NCBI RefSeq assembly: GCF_003751805.1
Contig: NZ_RKHQ01000002.1
Location: 186,001-250,000 of the forward strand
Source: Salana multivorans
Lineage (GTDB): Bacteria; Actinomycetota; Actinomycetes; Actinomycetales; Beutenbergiaceae
Reading direction: 5' to 3'
Length of the DNA: 64,000 nucleotides
Positions 25,838 to 34,375 of this stretch are shown piece by piece (position 1 is the stretch's first letter; each line of letters opens with the position of its first letter). A program made the position numbers and the translations under genes. A model generated the notes under the pieces. It ran no database searches, was not told the DNA's origin, and saw nothing but the letters and a program-made list of their open reading frames with translations.

Positions 25838-27718
25838 TCAGTCGGGCCCGAACGGGCTGCGCGAGCGGTCGACCGAGACGCGGCGCGCCCAGACCGTCGT
25901 GTCCGGCGGCAGCCAGGTGAGGCCGTCGACCTGCGAGAGCCGGCCGCTCGCGAGGAGCACCTCGAGGTCCTCCGTGAGCGCGGTGTCCGCCGAGCCCATG
26001 TTCGCCATGACGATGAGGTCGCCGTTGACGAGCCCGAGCACGTCGGGCTCGGCCGTGTCGAGCCAGGCGAGCCCGCCCGAGCCGAGGTGGAAGTCGCGGC
26101 GCAGGCGCAGCGCCCGCCGGTAGAGCTCGTACGTCGAGTCCTCGACGCCCTTCTGCGCGTCCAGCGCGTACGACGCCCAGTCCTCCGGCTGCGGCAGCCA
26201 CGACTCGCCGGTGGGGGAGAACCCGAACGCGGGGCTCGCCGACTCCCACGGGATCGGCACGCGGCAGCCGTCGCGCCCGAGCCCGTCGCCCCGCAGGATG
26301 ACCGGGTCCTGGCGAACCTCGCGGGGCAGCGTCGTGTGCTCGGGCAGGCCGAGCTCCTCGCCCTGGTAGAGGTAGGCCGAACCGGGCAGCGCCAGCTCCA
26401 GCAGTGTCGCCGCGCGCCCGCGGCGCAGCCCGAGCTCGCGGTCGGGCTGGAGGTCGTCGGGGCCGATCGCCTCGACGTTCCCGCCGCGGCTCGGCATGCC
26501 GAACCGGGAGTGGTGCCGCACGACGTCGTGGTTGGAGAGCACCCACGTCGTCGGGGCGCCGACCTCGTCGTTGAGCCGGAGCGACTCCTCGATGACGGAC
26601 CGCATCGTGTCCGCGTGCCAGTGCGCGGAGAGGAACGCGAAGTTGAACGTCTGCTGCATCTCGTCCGGCCGCACGTACGTGGCCAGCTCGCTCAGCGGCT
26701 CGACCCAGGCCTCGGCGACGAGCATCCGGTCCCCGTCGAACTCCTCGAGCACCCGGTGCCAGCCGCGGTAGATCTCGTGCACACCGGGCTGGTTCCACAT
26801 CGGCCCGTCGTTCGCCGGCGGCTCGGCCGCGCCCTCGGGCAGGTCCGCGCGTTCCGCCGCGTCGGCGGCGGGACCGGCCGACCCGTCGGCATGATCGGCG
26901 TGGCCGTCGTCGTCGGTCGTGGCGTCGCGATCGAGCGCCTCGAGGTCGACCGAGCCCGACTCGGTCTCCGAGACCATCGCCGAGTGCCCGTCCCAGTCCG
27001 GCAGGCCGTCGGCCTTGACCAGCCCGTGCGCCACGTCGACCCGGAAGCCGTCGACGCCGCGGGTCATCCAGAACCGCAGGATGTCGTGGAACTCCTCCAC
27101 CACCTCGGGGTTGCCCCAGTCGAGGTCGGGCTGGTGCACGTCGAACAGGTGGAGGTACCACTGGCCCGGCCGGCCGTCGGCCTCGGTGACGCGGGTCCAG
27201 CCGTCCTGGCCGAACACGGAGCGCCAGTTGTTCGGGGGCAGCTCGCCGTGCTCGCCGCGTCCGTCGCGGAAGATGTAGCGCGCCCGCTCCGGGCTGCCGG
27301 GGCCGGCCGCGAGCGCGGCCTGGAACCAGACGTGCTCGTCGGACGTGTGGTTCGGGACGAGGTCGACGACGACGCGCAGCCCGAGCTGGTGCGCGCGCTC
27401 GATGAGGGCGTCGGCGTCGGCGAGCGAGCCGAACAGCGGGTCGATGTCGCGATAGTCGGCCACGTCGTAGCCGGCGTCGTGCTGCGGGGAGCGGTAGAAC
27501 GGCGAGAGCCACAGCGCGTCGACGCCGAGCCGGGAGAGGTGGCCGAGCCGCTTCGTGATGCCGGGCAGGTCGCCGTAGCCGTCCCCGTCGGAGTCGGCGA
27601 AGGAGCGTGGGTAGACCTGGTAGACCACCGCCGTCTGCCACCACAGGTGCGGCTCCGACCGCGGAGCTGACACGGGGCTGGTGCGACACAGCTGTGTGGC
27701 GTTGTTCACCCGAGGCAT
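25838..27718 (-). CDS. Alpha-glucosidase, GH13, with acidic insertion
   Basis: A 626-residue cytoplasmic enzyme of the oligo-1,6-glucosidase group, paralogous to the 18896 product. It opens [26 protein letters not shown]. The regions are DLVPNH (119-124), GFRVDVAH with nucleophile Asp228, LVAEAW with acid/base Glu336, LSNHD with Asp398. About 60 residues between regions II and III (about 245-305) are an Asp/Glu/Ala-rich low-complexity insertion, absent from the plus-strand paralogue. ATG 27718 was chosen because AAGGGGAAGG ends right before it; an upstream in-frame ATG (27745) has no ribosome site. It reads toward the export cassette, away from dgt. Confidence 0.9.
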   Translation of the reverse strand: MPRVNNATQLCRTSPVSAPRSEPHLWWQTAVVYQVYPRSFADSDGDGYGDLPGITKRLGHLSRLGVDALWLSPFYRSPQHDAGYDVADYRDIDPLFGSLADADALIERAHQLGLRVVVDLVPNHTSDEHVWFQAALAAGPGSPERARYIFRDGRGEHGELPPNNWRSVFGQDGWTRVTEADGRPGQWYLHLFDVHQPDLDWGNPEVVEEFHDILRFWMTRGVDGFRVDVAHGLVKADGLPDWDGHSAMVSETESGSVDLEALDRDATTDDDGHADHADGSAGPAADAAERADLPEGAAEPPANDGPMWNQPGVHEIYRGWHRVLEEFDGDRMLVAEAWVEPLSELATYVRPDEMQQTFNFAFLSAHWHADTMRSVIEESLRLNDEVGAPTTWVLSNHDVVRHHSRFGMPSRGGNVEAIGPDDLQPDRELGLRRGRAATLLELALPGSAYLYQGEELGLPEHTTLPREVRQDPVILRGDGLGRDGCRVPIPWESASPAFGFSPTGESWLPQPEDWASYALDAQKGVEDSTYELYRRALRLRRDFHLGSGGLAWLDTAEPDVLGLVNGDLIVMANMGSADTALTEDLEVLLASGRLSQVDGLTWLPPDTTVWARRVSVDRSRSPFGPD

Positions 27719-27757
27719 CCTTCCCCTTGGCGCACGCGATAACAAACCGGGCTATAG

Positions 27758-27781
27758 GGATCGCGCGCGCGTGCGCGATCC
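27758..27781. promoter_or_regulatory. Palindrome in the divergent alpha-glucosidase/dgt promoter region
   Basis: A perfect 9-bp inverted repeat, GGATCGCGC-N6-GCGCGATCC, lies 40 bp upstream of the minus-strand GH13 start and 52 bp upstream of dgt. It is a candidate operator. An AT-richer stretch next to it (27740-27757) may hold the GH13 promoter. Confidence 0.5.
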
Positions 27782-27820
27782 AGCCGCGCGACGGTGCGGC
27801 CCGCGCCCGCCCGTCGCCAC

Positions 27821-27826
27821 TAGGCT
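27821..27826 (+). promoter_or_regulatory. -10-like hexamer of a leaderless dgt transcript
   Basis: TAGGCT, 7 nt before ATG 27834, no Shine-Dalgarno between them. Confidence 0.6.
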
Positions 27827-27833
27827 GGCGTCG

Positions 27834-29108
27834 ATGTCCTGGCAGCCACCTCTCACCGACGCCACCGGGTCGAGCGACGTCGAGCGGTGGGTGCCCGAGG
27901 TCTCCAAGAACCCGCGCCGCTCGCCGTTCGAGCGCGACCGCGCCCGCGTCCTCCACTCCTCGGCGCTGCGGCGGCTCGGGGCCAAGACCCAGGTGCTCGC
28001 GCCGTCGACGGACGACTTCGTCCGCACGCGGCTGACCCACTCGCTCGAGGTCGCGCAGGTGGGGCGCGAGATCGCCAAGCAGCTCGGCTGCGACCCCGAC
28101 GTCGTGGACGCCGCGTGCCTCTCCCACGACCTCGGGCACCCGCCCTTCGGGCACAACGGCGAGGCGGCGCTCGCGGTCGTCGCCGAGGACGCCGGCGGGT
28201 TCGAGGGCAACGCCCAGACGCTGCGCATCCTCACCCGGCTCGAGCCGAAGATGTTCGCGTCGGACGGGCGGTGCGTCGGGCTCAACCTCACCCGCGCGAG
28301 CCTCGACGCGGCGTCCAAGTACCCGTGGCAGCGAGTGGACGCGCCGCGCCGCGTCGACGGTCGTCGCTCCCGCAAGTTCGGCGTCTACGCCGACGACCTG
28401 CCCGTGTTCGACTGGCTGCGCGAGGGCGCCCCGGTCGGTCAGACCTGTCTCGAGGCGCAGGTGATGGACCTCTCCGACGACGTCGCGTACTCGGTGCACG
28501 ACGTCGAGGACGCCATCGTCGGGTGGCGGGTCGAGCCGCGGCGGCTGCGGGAGGCGGGGGAGCCCGACCGCGTGGTCGCGCAGGTGCGCGCCTGGTACGA
28601 CCCCGACCTCACCGACGACGAGCTCGGTGCCGCGCTCGACCGGCTGCTCGCGCTGCCCGACTGGGTCGCCGAGTTCGACGGGACGCGCGAGTCGCTCGCC
28701 GCCGTCAAGGACATGACGTCGCAGCTCATCGGGCGGTTCACCGGGTCGTCGGTCGACGCGACGCGGGCCGTCCACGGGTACGGCGACCTGCACCGGTACG
28801 CGGCACGGCTCGAGGTGCCGCGGACGACGCGGGCCGAGATCGCGGTCCTCAAGGGGATCGCGGCGCTCTACGTCATGGCGCCCCGCGAGGACGAGCCGCT
28901 CTACCACTACCAGCGCCAGGTGGTCTCCGAGCTGGTCGAGGTCGTCCTCGAACGCGCGGAGGTCGCGCTCGAGCCGGTCTTCCTGCCCGACTTCCTCGAC
29001 GCCGAGGACGACGCCGCCCGCCTGCGCGTCGTCGTCGACCAGGTGGCCTCGCTCACCGACCTCTCGGCGATGGCGTGGCACGCGCGGCTGGTCGCACCGG
29101 GCGAGTGA
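27834..29108 (+). CDS. dgt: Deoxyguanosinetriphosphate triphosphohydrolase-like protein
   Basis: A 424-residue HD-domain dNTP triphosphohydrolase, which hydrolyses dGTP (and often other dNTPs) to the nucleoside and triphosphate. The N-terminal motif [25 protein letters not shown] is followed by the metal-binding [16 protein letters not shown] (His69) and [15 protein letters not shown] (His98-Asp99). Later comes the distal Asp in [15 protein letters not shown], which completes the HD set. The length fits the actinobacterial Dgt family. The start is set by TAGGCT 7 nt upstream. It sits just before dnaG, separated by one oxidoreductase gene, as in many actinobacteria. Confidence 0.93.
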   Translation: MSWQPPLTDATGSSDVERWVPEVSKNPRRSPFERDRARVLHSSALRRLGAKTQVLAPSTDDFVRTRLTHSLEVAQVGREIAKQLGCDPDVVDAACLSHDLGHPPFGHNGEAALAVVAEDAGGFEGNAQTLRILTRLEPKMFASDGRCVGLNLTRASLDAASKYPWQRVDAPRRVDGRRSRKFGVYADDLPVFDWLREGAPVGQTCLEAQVMDLSDDVAYSVHDVEDAIVGWRVEPRRLREAGEPDRVVAQVRAWYDPDLTDDELGAALDRLLALPDWVAEFDGTRESLAAVKDMTSQLIGRFTGSSVDATRAVHGYGDLHRYAARLEVPRTTRAEIAVLKGIAALYVMAPREDEPLYHYQRQVVSELVEVVLERAEVALEPVFLPDFLDAEDDAARLRVVVDQVASLTDLSAMAWHARLVAPGE

Positions 29109-29144
29109 GGGCGGGCGCCCGGCGGTGCGCGCCGGCCGCGGGCG

Positions 29145-29150
29145 TAGGTT
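29145..29150 (+). promoter_or_regulatory. -10-like hexamer before the LLM oxidoreductase
   Basis: TAGGTT, 7 nt before GTG 29158, no Shine-Dalgarno between them. Confidence 0.55.
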
Positions 29151-29157
29151 GGGGTCC

Positions 29158-29952
29158 GTGACCTTCCCCGTGCGCATCGGCGTCCAGATCCAGCCCCAGC
29201 ACGCCGACTACTCGGCGATCCGCGACGCGGCGCGCCGCGTGGAGGACCTCGGCGTCGACGTGCTCTTCAACTGGGACCACTTCTTCCCGCTCTCGGGCGA
29301 CCCGGACGGGCTGCACTTCGAGTGCTGGAGCATGCTCGCCGCGTGGGCGGAGCAGACCGAGCGCGTCGAGATCGGTGCACTCGTGACCTGCAACTCCTAC
29401 CGCAACCCCGAGCTGCTGGCCGACATGGCCCGGACGATCGACCACATCTCGGCGCGCGGTGACGCCCCGGGCCGGCTGATCCTCGGCATCGGGGCCGGCT
29501 GGTTCGAGCGCGACTACGCCGAGTACGGCTACGAGTTCGGCACCGCCGGGTCGCGGATCACCGACCTCGCCGAGGCCCTGCCCCGGATCAGGAGCCGCTG
29601 GGCCGCGCTCAACCCGGCCCCGACGCGGGACATCCCGATCCTCATCGGCGGCTCCGGCCCTCGCCGCACGCTCCGACTGGTCGCCGAGCACGCCGACGTC
29701 TGGCACTCGTTCGGCGACGCGGACGCGCTGCGCGAGCGCTCCGCGATCCTCGCCGGACACGCCGAGGCGGTCGGCCGTCCGGTCGGCGAGATCGAGCGCT
29801 CGATCGACGTGCGACGCCGCCCGTCCGAGGTCGGGCAGGAGCTGCTCGACGCGGGGGCGACCCTCTTCACCGTCGAGTCCTCGGGGCCGGACTACGACCT
29901 CGACCTGGCCGCCGAGTGGGTCGCCTGGCGCGACGCCAGCACGCGCGGCTGA
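29158..29952 (+). CDS. LLM-class F420-dependent oxidoreductase
   Basis: A 264-residue luciferase-like monooxygenase-fold protein. It begins FPVRIGVQIQPQHADYSAIRDAARRVEDLGVDVLFNWDHF, then has LILGIGAGWFERDYAEYGYEF, the conserved segment before the cofactor loop, and PILIGGSGPRRTLRLVAEHADVWHSFG, typical of the actinobacterial F420-binding subgroup. Cofactor use is inferred from subgroup; the substrate is unknown. An upstream in-frame GTG (29125) would add 11 Arg/Gly-rich residues with no family match, so GTG 29158, placed 7 nt after TAGGTT, was chosen. It lies between dgt and dnaG and probably has its own leaderless promoter. Confidence 0.88.
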   Translation: MTFPVRIGVQIQPQHADYSAIRDAARRVEDLGVDVLFNWDHFFPLSGDPDGLHFECWSMLAAWAEQTERVEIGALVTCNSYRNPELLADMARTIDHISARGDAPGRLILGIGAGWFERDYAEYGYEFGTAGSRITDLAEALPRIRSRWAALNPAPTRDIPILIGGSGPRRTLRLVAEHADVWHSFGDADALRERSAILAGHAEAVGRPVGEIERSIDVRRRPSEVGQELLDAGATLFTVESSGPDYDLDLAAEWVAWRDASTRG

Positions 29953-30014
29953 GCTCGGCGCCTGGATCGTCCACAGCCGGGCGGCCCGACCCGGCTCGGT
30001 CCCGCCGCGCGACC

Positions 30015-30020
30015 TAGACT
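30015..30020 (+). promoter_or_regulatory. -10-like hexamer of a leaderless dnaG transcript
   Basis: TAGACT, 6 nt before ATG 30027, no Shine-Dalgarno between them. Confidence 0.6.
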
Positions 30021-30026
30021 GACCGC

Positions 30027-31967
30027 ATGAGCCGGATCCGTCGCGAGAGCGTGACGCAGGTCCGCGAGACAGCCCGCATCGAGGAGGTCGTCGCGGAGCA
30101 CGTCACCCTCCGCGCGGCCGGGGTCGGCTCGATGAAGGGCCTGTGCCCGTTCCACGACGAGCGCACCCCGAGCTTCCACGTCCGCCCCCAGCTCGGCCTG
30201 TGGCACTGCTTCGGCTGCAGCGAGGGCGGCGACGTCATCTCGTTCGTCCAGAAGGTCGACCACCTGCCGTTCGCCGAGGCGGTCGAGCGTCTCGCCGGGA
30301 AGTACGGCGTCACGCTGGCCTACGAGGAGGACGGCAGCGGCGGCCCGTCCCGTCCGCGCGAGGAGCCCGGCCGGCGCCAGCGGCTCGTCGAGGCCCACCG
30401 CGTCGCGGCGGAGTTCTACGCCGAGCAGCTCATGTCGCCCGAGGCCGCGACCGCGCGGGCCTTCCTCGCCGAGCGCGCGTTCGACCGCGCGGCCGCCACG
30501 ACCTTCGGCGTCGGCTACGCGCCCAAGGGCTGGGACGCCCTCCTGCGCCACCTGTCCGGTCGCGGGTTCACGCAGGCGGAGCTGGCCGCCGCCGGTCTCG
30601 TCTCGCAGGGCAACCGCGGCTACTACGACCGGTTCCGTGGCCGGCTCGTCTGGCCCATCCGGGACATCACGGGCGACGTCGTCGGGTTCGGAGCGCGCAA
30701 GCTCTACGAGGACGACCCCGGTCCCAAGTACCTCAACACCCCCGAGACCTCGATCTACCACAAGGCCCAGGTCCTGTACGGGCTCGACCTCGCGAAGAAG
30801 TCGATCACCACGCAGCGCCAGGTCGTCGTCGTCGAGGGCTACACGGACGTCATGGCCTGTCACCTCGCCGGCGTCACGACCGCCGTCGCGACCTGCGGCA
30901 CCGCGTTCGGGTCGGACCACGTGCGGATCGTGCGGCGGCTGCTCGGCGACGTCGCGACGGGCGCGAACGGCATCATCCTCTCGACCGGTCAGGCGATCGG
31001 CGGCGAGGTCATCTTCACCTTCGACGGCGACGCCGCCGGCCAGAAGGCCGCCCTGCGGGCGTTCGGCGAGGACCAGTCGTTCGCCGCGCAGACGTTCGTC
31101 GCGGTCTCGCCCGGTGGGCTCGACCCGTGCGAGGTCCGGATCGCCAGCGGCGACGCGGCGGTGCGCGGGCTCGTCGCCGGCCGGACGCCGCTGTTCGAGT
31201 TCGCGATCCGCTCGGTGCTCGCGAGCGTCGACCTGTCGACGGCAGAGGGACGGGTCGCCGGGCTGCGGGCCGCGGCCCCCGTCATCGCGACGATCCGCGA
31301 CCGCGCCCTGCGCGGGGAGTACGCCCGCCAGCTCTCCGGCTGGCTCGGGATGGACCCGGCGGACGTGCGCTGGGAGGTCAAGAACGCGCCGCGGCTGCAG
31401 CCCCGCCGCGAGGAGTACCGCGGCCCGGACCGTCCGTCGGGCGAGCACGGCGACGACGATGCCGGTGGTCCAGCGGTCCCCGCCCGCCCGCAGCGGACCC
31501 CGGTGCCGACCGACCCGCTGGCGCGCCTGGAGCGCCAGGTGCTCGAGGCCGCGCTCCAGAGCCCCGGCGCCGCGGCCACGGGCGGCTTCGACGACCTCGA
31601 CCCGGACGCGTTCGACGTGCCGCTGCACCGCGGTGTGCACACGGCGATCGTCGCCGCCGGTGGTGCCGGCGCGGGTGTCGGCAACGAGGCGGCGTGGGTC
31701 GCCGACGTCATCGACGGCGTCCCCACCGACGTGGCGTCGTTCGTCCGCGAGCTCAGCGTCGCCGAGGTGCCGGTGAACGCCGACCGCCTCGACGCCTACG
31801 TGCGCGGCATCGTGACCGAGCTGCGCCGGATGGGCCTGACGCGGCGGATCTCAGCGCTCAAGGGCCGGATCCGCGCGACGCCGGCGTCCGATCCCGAGAG
31901 CAGCGCCCTGTGGTCGGAGGTGTACGCGCTGGAGGAGGCGCGGCACCGGCTGGTCGCGGTGGAGTAG
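30027..31967 (+). CDS. dnaG: DNA primase
   Basis: A 646-residue primase that makes RNA primers for replication and binds the DnaB helicase. Domains: N-terminal zinc-binding (Cys40, His43, Cys61, Cys64 in LCPFH and HCFGC), then the catalytic core with GRLVWPIRDITGDVVGFGARKL and YLNTPET. The TOPRIM motif is VVVEGYTDVMA (Glu near 270) and FDGDAAGQKAA (metal-binding Asp). A Pro/Arg-rich linker at about 450-500 leads to the C-terminal helicase-binding domain with RRISALKGRI. The extra segment between GTAFGSDHVRIVRRLL and the DGD motif is typical of actinobacterial primases. A unique essential gene. Confidence 0.97.
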   Translation: MSRIRRESVTQVRETARIEEVVAEHVTLRAAGVGSMKGLCPFHDERTPSFHVRPQLGLWHCFGCSEGGDVISFVQKVDHLPFAEAVERLAGKYGVTLAYEEDGSGGPSRPREEPGRRQRLVEAHRVAAEFYAEQLMSPEAATARAFLAERAFDRAAATTFGVGYAPKGWDALLRHLSGRGFTQAELAAAGLVSQGNRGYYDRFRGRLVWPIRDITGDVVGFGARKLYEDDPGPKYLNTPETSIYHKAQVLYGLDLAKKSITTQRQVVVVEGYTDVMACHLAGVTTAVATCGTAFGSDHVRIVRRLLGDVATGANGIILSTGQAIGGEVIFTFDGDAAGQKAALRAFGEDQSFAAQTFVAVSPGGLDPCEVRIASGDAAVRGLVAGRTPLFEFAIRSVLASVDLSTAEGRVAGLRAAAPVIATIRDRALRGEYARQLSGWLGMDPADVRWEVKNAPRLQPRREEYRGPDRPSGEHGDDDAGGPAVPARPQRTPVPTDPLARLERQVLEAALQSPGAAATGGFDDLDPDAFDVPLHRGVHTAIVAAGGAGAGVGNEAAWVADVIDGVPTDVASFVRELSVAEVPVNADRLDAYVRGIVTELRRMGLTRRISALKGRIRATPASDPESSALWSEVYALEEARHRLVAVE

Positions 31968-31971
31968 GCCG

Positions 31972-32664
31972 ATGGCTCGACGAGGGGACGCGGTGGACGT
32001 GGAGCTGGGGGTGAGCATGGACAAGCTGCCGCGGCGGCCAGCGCCCGACAATCCCTCGGGCACGCTCGTCCTGCTGCGGCACGGCGAGACCGAGTGGTCC
32101 AGGGCCGGCAGGCACACCGGGCTCACCGACGTGCCCCTCACCGAGCACGGCGAGGCCCTGGCGCGGGCCGCCGGCGTGCTGCTCGCCGACTACGACTTCC
32201 GGCTCGTCCTCAGCTCGCCCCTGCGGCGCGCACGGCACACGGCCGAGCTGGCGGGGCTGGAGGCCGCGATCGACCCCCTCCTGGTCGAGTGGGACTACGG
32301 CGGGTACGAGGGACGGACGACGCGGGAGATCCGGGCCGAGCTCGGCTACGGCTGGGACGCCTTCACGCACGGCGTCGTCCGCGGCGAGACGCCGGGGGAG
32401 ACCGTCGAGGAGGTCGCGGCGCGCGCCTCGCGGGTGCTCACCCGGGTGCTCCCCGCAATGGCGGACGGGGACGTCGCCCTCGTCGCGCACGGGCACTACC
32501 TGCGGATCCTCACCGCCGTGTTCCTGCGGCTCGCCCCGCGCTTCGGCGCCAAGCTGGCGCTGGACGCCGGCTCGATCTCGGTGCTGGGCTTCTACCGCGA
32601 GCAGCCGGCGGTGCTCGCCTGGAACCGCGGTCCGCACCTTCCGCACGCGGCCTCGGAGTCCTGA
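31972..32664 (+). CDS. Histidine phosphatase family protein
   Basis: A 230-residue member of the phosphoglycerate-mutase-like superfamily. LVLLRHGETEWSRAGRHTG holds the catalytic RHG with the phospho-accepting His near residue 37. SSPLRRARHTAEL, EWDYGGYEGRTTREIR and VALVAHGHYLRIL (second catalytic His near 170) complete the active site. A GpmB/SixA-like acid phosphatase of unknown substrate is the best description. It starts 4 bp after dnaG with GGAG spanning the dnaG stop region, so it is likely cotranscribed. An internal ATG (32017) would give a slightly shorter protein and cannot be excluded. Confidence 0.88.
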   Translation: MARRGDAVDVELGVSMDKLPRRPAPDNPSGTLVLLRHGETEWSRAGRHTGLTDVPLTEHGEALARAAGVLLADYDFRLVLSSPLRRARHTAELAGLEAAIDPLLVEWDYGGYEGRTTREIRAELGYGWDAFTHGVVRGETPGETVEEVAARASRVLTRVLPAMADGDVALVAHGHYLRILTAVFLRLAPRFGAKLALDAGSISVLGFYREQPAVLAWNRGPHLPHAASES

Positions 32665-32761
32665 ACCGGTCGGCGGGTCGCCGCGTCGGGCGCACGCGCG
32701 TCATCGCGGGCGCGAGCGAGCGACGGACCACCGCCCACCTGCGTCTGGCGTCGGAAACCTA

Positions 32762-32767
32762 TAACCT
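32762..32767 (+). promoter_or_regulatory. -10-like hexamer before the LysR gene
   Basis: TAACCT (part of TATAACCT), 6 nt before ATG 32774, no Shine-Dalgarno between them. Confidence 0.5.
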
Positions 32768-32773
32768 CGCGTG

Positions 32774-33697
32774 ATGAGCACCGGGATCGACCTCAGCGCG
32801 CTGCGCCTTCTCCAGGCCATCCGGGACCAGGGCACGCTGACGGCTGCCGCCGAGTCCCTCGGCGTCAGCCAGCCCGCCGTGAGCCAGAACATCCAGCGTC
32901 TCGAGCGGCGGCTCGGCACCCCGCTGCTCGTCCGCGCGGGCCGCAGCGTCCGGCTCACCGAGGCCGGCGAGGTGCTCGCGCGGCACGGCGAGAGCGTGAG
33001 CGCTGCGCTGCGCGCGGCGGAGGCGGAGATCGTGGCGCTGACCGGGCTGCAGTCCGGGCTCGTGCGGCTCGCGGCCTTCCCGTCCTCCTCCTCCGCGCTG
33101 GTCCCGCGCGCGCTCGCCATCCTGCGCGAGCGCCACCCCGGCGTCGCCGTGCGGCTGGAGGAGGTCGAGCCGCCCGAGTCGCTCGCGATGGTGCGCACGG
33201 GCGAGGTCGACGTCGCGCTCGCCTTCGCCTACGAGGGCACCGACCTCGGACGGGGCGAGGACGACCTGACCGGCCTGTGCGTCCAGAACCTGCTCGAGGA
33301 CCCCGTGCTCCTCGCGCTCCCGCGCGACCACGAGCTGGCCGGACGGAAGGACCTGAGCCTGGTCGACGCCCGGGACGAGCGGTGGATCGCCGGCTGCCCG
33401 CGGTGCCGCGGCCACCTCATGTCCTCGGCGCGGGCGAGCGGCTTCACGCCCGACATCACGTTCGCGACCGACGACCCCTCGGCCGTGCTCGGGCTCGTGG
33501 GGGAGGGACTCGGCGTCGGGCTCCTGCCCGGGATGGTCCGGCCCATCGCGCGGGCGCACGACGGCGTCGTCCTGCGCGAGGTCGCCGGGGTCTCCCCGCG
33601 CTCCGTGCACGCCGTCACGAGCCCCGACCTGCTCGGCGTGCCCGCCGTCGGCGCCCTGCTCGACGCCGTCCGCGACGCGGTCGCCGAGCTCGCCTGA
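32774..33697 (+). CDS. LysR-family transcriptional regulator
   Basis: A 307-residue regulator. The winged helix is at residues 4-60 (LRLLQAIRDQGTLTAAAESLGVSQPAVSQNIQRLERRLG), with a linker helix to about 90 and an effector domain from LVRLAAFPSSSSALVP to the end. CPRCRGH in the second lobe is unusual: two Cys and a His close together could bind a metal or sense redox; that is inference. It does not overlap any neighbour. The nearest possible targets are the SDR and DinB-like genes just downstream, which share a palindromic promoter region. A GTG at 32771 is equally possible as start. Confidence 0.9.
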   Translation: MSTGIDLSALRLLQAIRDQGTLTAAAESLGVSQPAVSQNIQRLERRLGTPLLVRAGRSVRLTEAGEVLARHGESVSAALRAAEAEIVALTGLQSGLVRLAAFPSSSSALVPRALAILRERHPGVAVRLEEVEPPESLAMVRTGEVDVALAFAYEGTDLGRGEDDLTGLCVQNLLEDPVLLALPRDHELAGRKDLSLVDARDERWIAGCPRCRGHLMSSARASGFTPDITFATDDPSAVLGLVGEGLGVGLLPGMVRPIARAHDGVVLREVAGVSPRSVHAVTSPDLLGVPAVGALLDAVRDAVAELA

Positions 33698-33724
33698 GCC
33701 GCGGCACCTCGTCGGGGCCGCCGG

Positions 33725-34261
33725 CTACTCGCCGGTCGTGCCGTCGATCGCCTCGCGCAGGAGGTCGGCGTGCCCGTTGTGCCGGGCGTACTCCTCGATC
33801 ATGTGCACGAGGATCCAGCGCAGCGAGACCCTCCGGTCGTGCCGCGCGACGACGGCGAGGCGGTCGAGCCCGTCCGGTCCGGCCAGGACCCGCGCCACGA
33901 TCGCGTCCGACGCCGCGACGGCCTCCCGCCACAGCGCGCGCACCTCGTCCCCGGGCAGCCCGACGTGCCAGTCGGCGTCGGGATCGGCCCTCCAGTCGGT
34001 CCCGCGCCAGCGCGGCGCCGGCTCGTCGCCCAGCAGGACCGTGGCGAACCAGTAGTCCTCGACCCACGCGAGGTGCCCGAGCATCCCGCCGAGCGTCATC
34101 GTCGACGGGGGCAGCGTCGCGGCCAGGCCCGCGTCGTCGAGCCCGTCGGTCTTCCACGCGAGGGTCGCGCGCTGGAAGGCGAGGAACTGGGTGAGCGTGC
34201 GGACCTCGTCGGCCGACGGCTCCGGGTCGGGTCGGCCCTGGTCGTCGAGGGGAGTCGTCAT
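33725..34261 (-). CDS. DinB-like (DUF664) protein
   Basis: A 178-residue four-helix protein. MTLGGMLGHLAWVEDYWF (about 55-72) supplies the first metal-ligand His and SLRWILVHMIEEYARHNGHADLLRE (about 145-170) supplies the others, the usual triad of the DUF664/DinB superfamily. Actinobacterial members are often mycothiol-dependent transferases; that role is a family inference. It is divergent from the SDR gene, with a perfect palindrome 22 bp upstream of its start. Confidence 0.88.
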   Translation of the reverse strand: MTTPLDDQGRPDPEPSADEVRTLTQFLAFQRATLAWKTDGLDDAGLAATLPPSTMTLGGMLGHLAWVEDYWFATVLLGDEPAPRWRGTDWRADPDADWHVGLPGDEVRALWREAVAASDAIVARVLAGPDGLDRLAVVARHDRRVSLRWILVHMIEEYARHNGHADLLREAIDGTTGE

Positions 34262-34282
34262 CCCACCAGCCTGCCAGTCGGC

Positions 34283-34298
34283 GGGGACCTAGGTCCCC
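34283..34298. promoter_or_regulatory. Perfect 16-bp palindrome in a divergent promoter, DosR-box-like
   Basis: GGGGACCTAGGTCCCC lies between the DinB-like gene (start 34261, minus) and the SDR gene (start 34376, plus). The core GGGACCTAGGTCCC resembles the DosR/DevR consensus GGGACTWWAGTCCC. The regulator is not in the window unless the LysR protein uses it. Confidence 0.6.
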
Positions 34299-34375
34299 TG
34301 GTTTTCCGCCGCCACGCTGTCAGCGTTGAAGCACGGTCCGGGACGGGCCCGGGCCCGTGGGACGAAGGAGTTTCC

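Noticed and set aside
25668-29177. Very long minus-strand frame spanning the alpha-glucosidase and dgt
   Set aside because: Out of frame with the GH13 protein and antisense to dgt; composition is low complexity.
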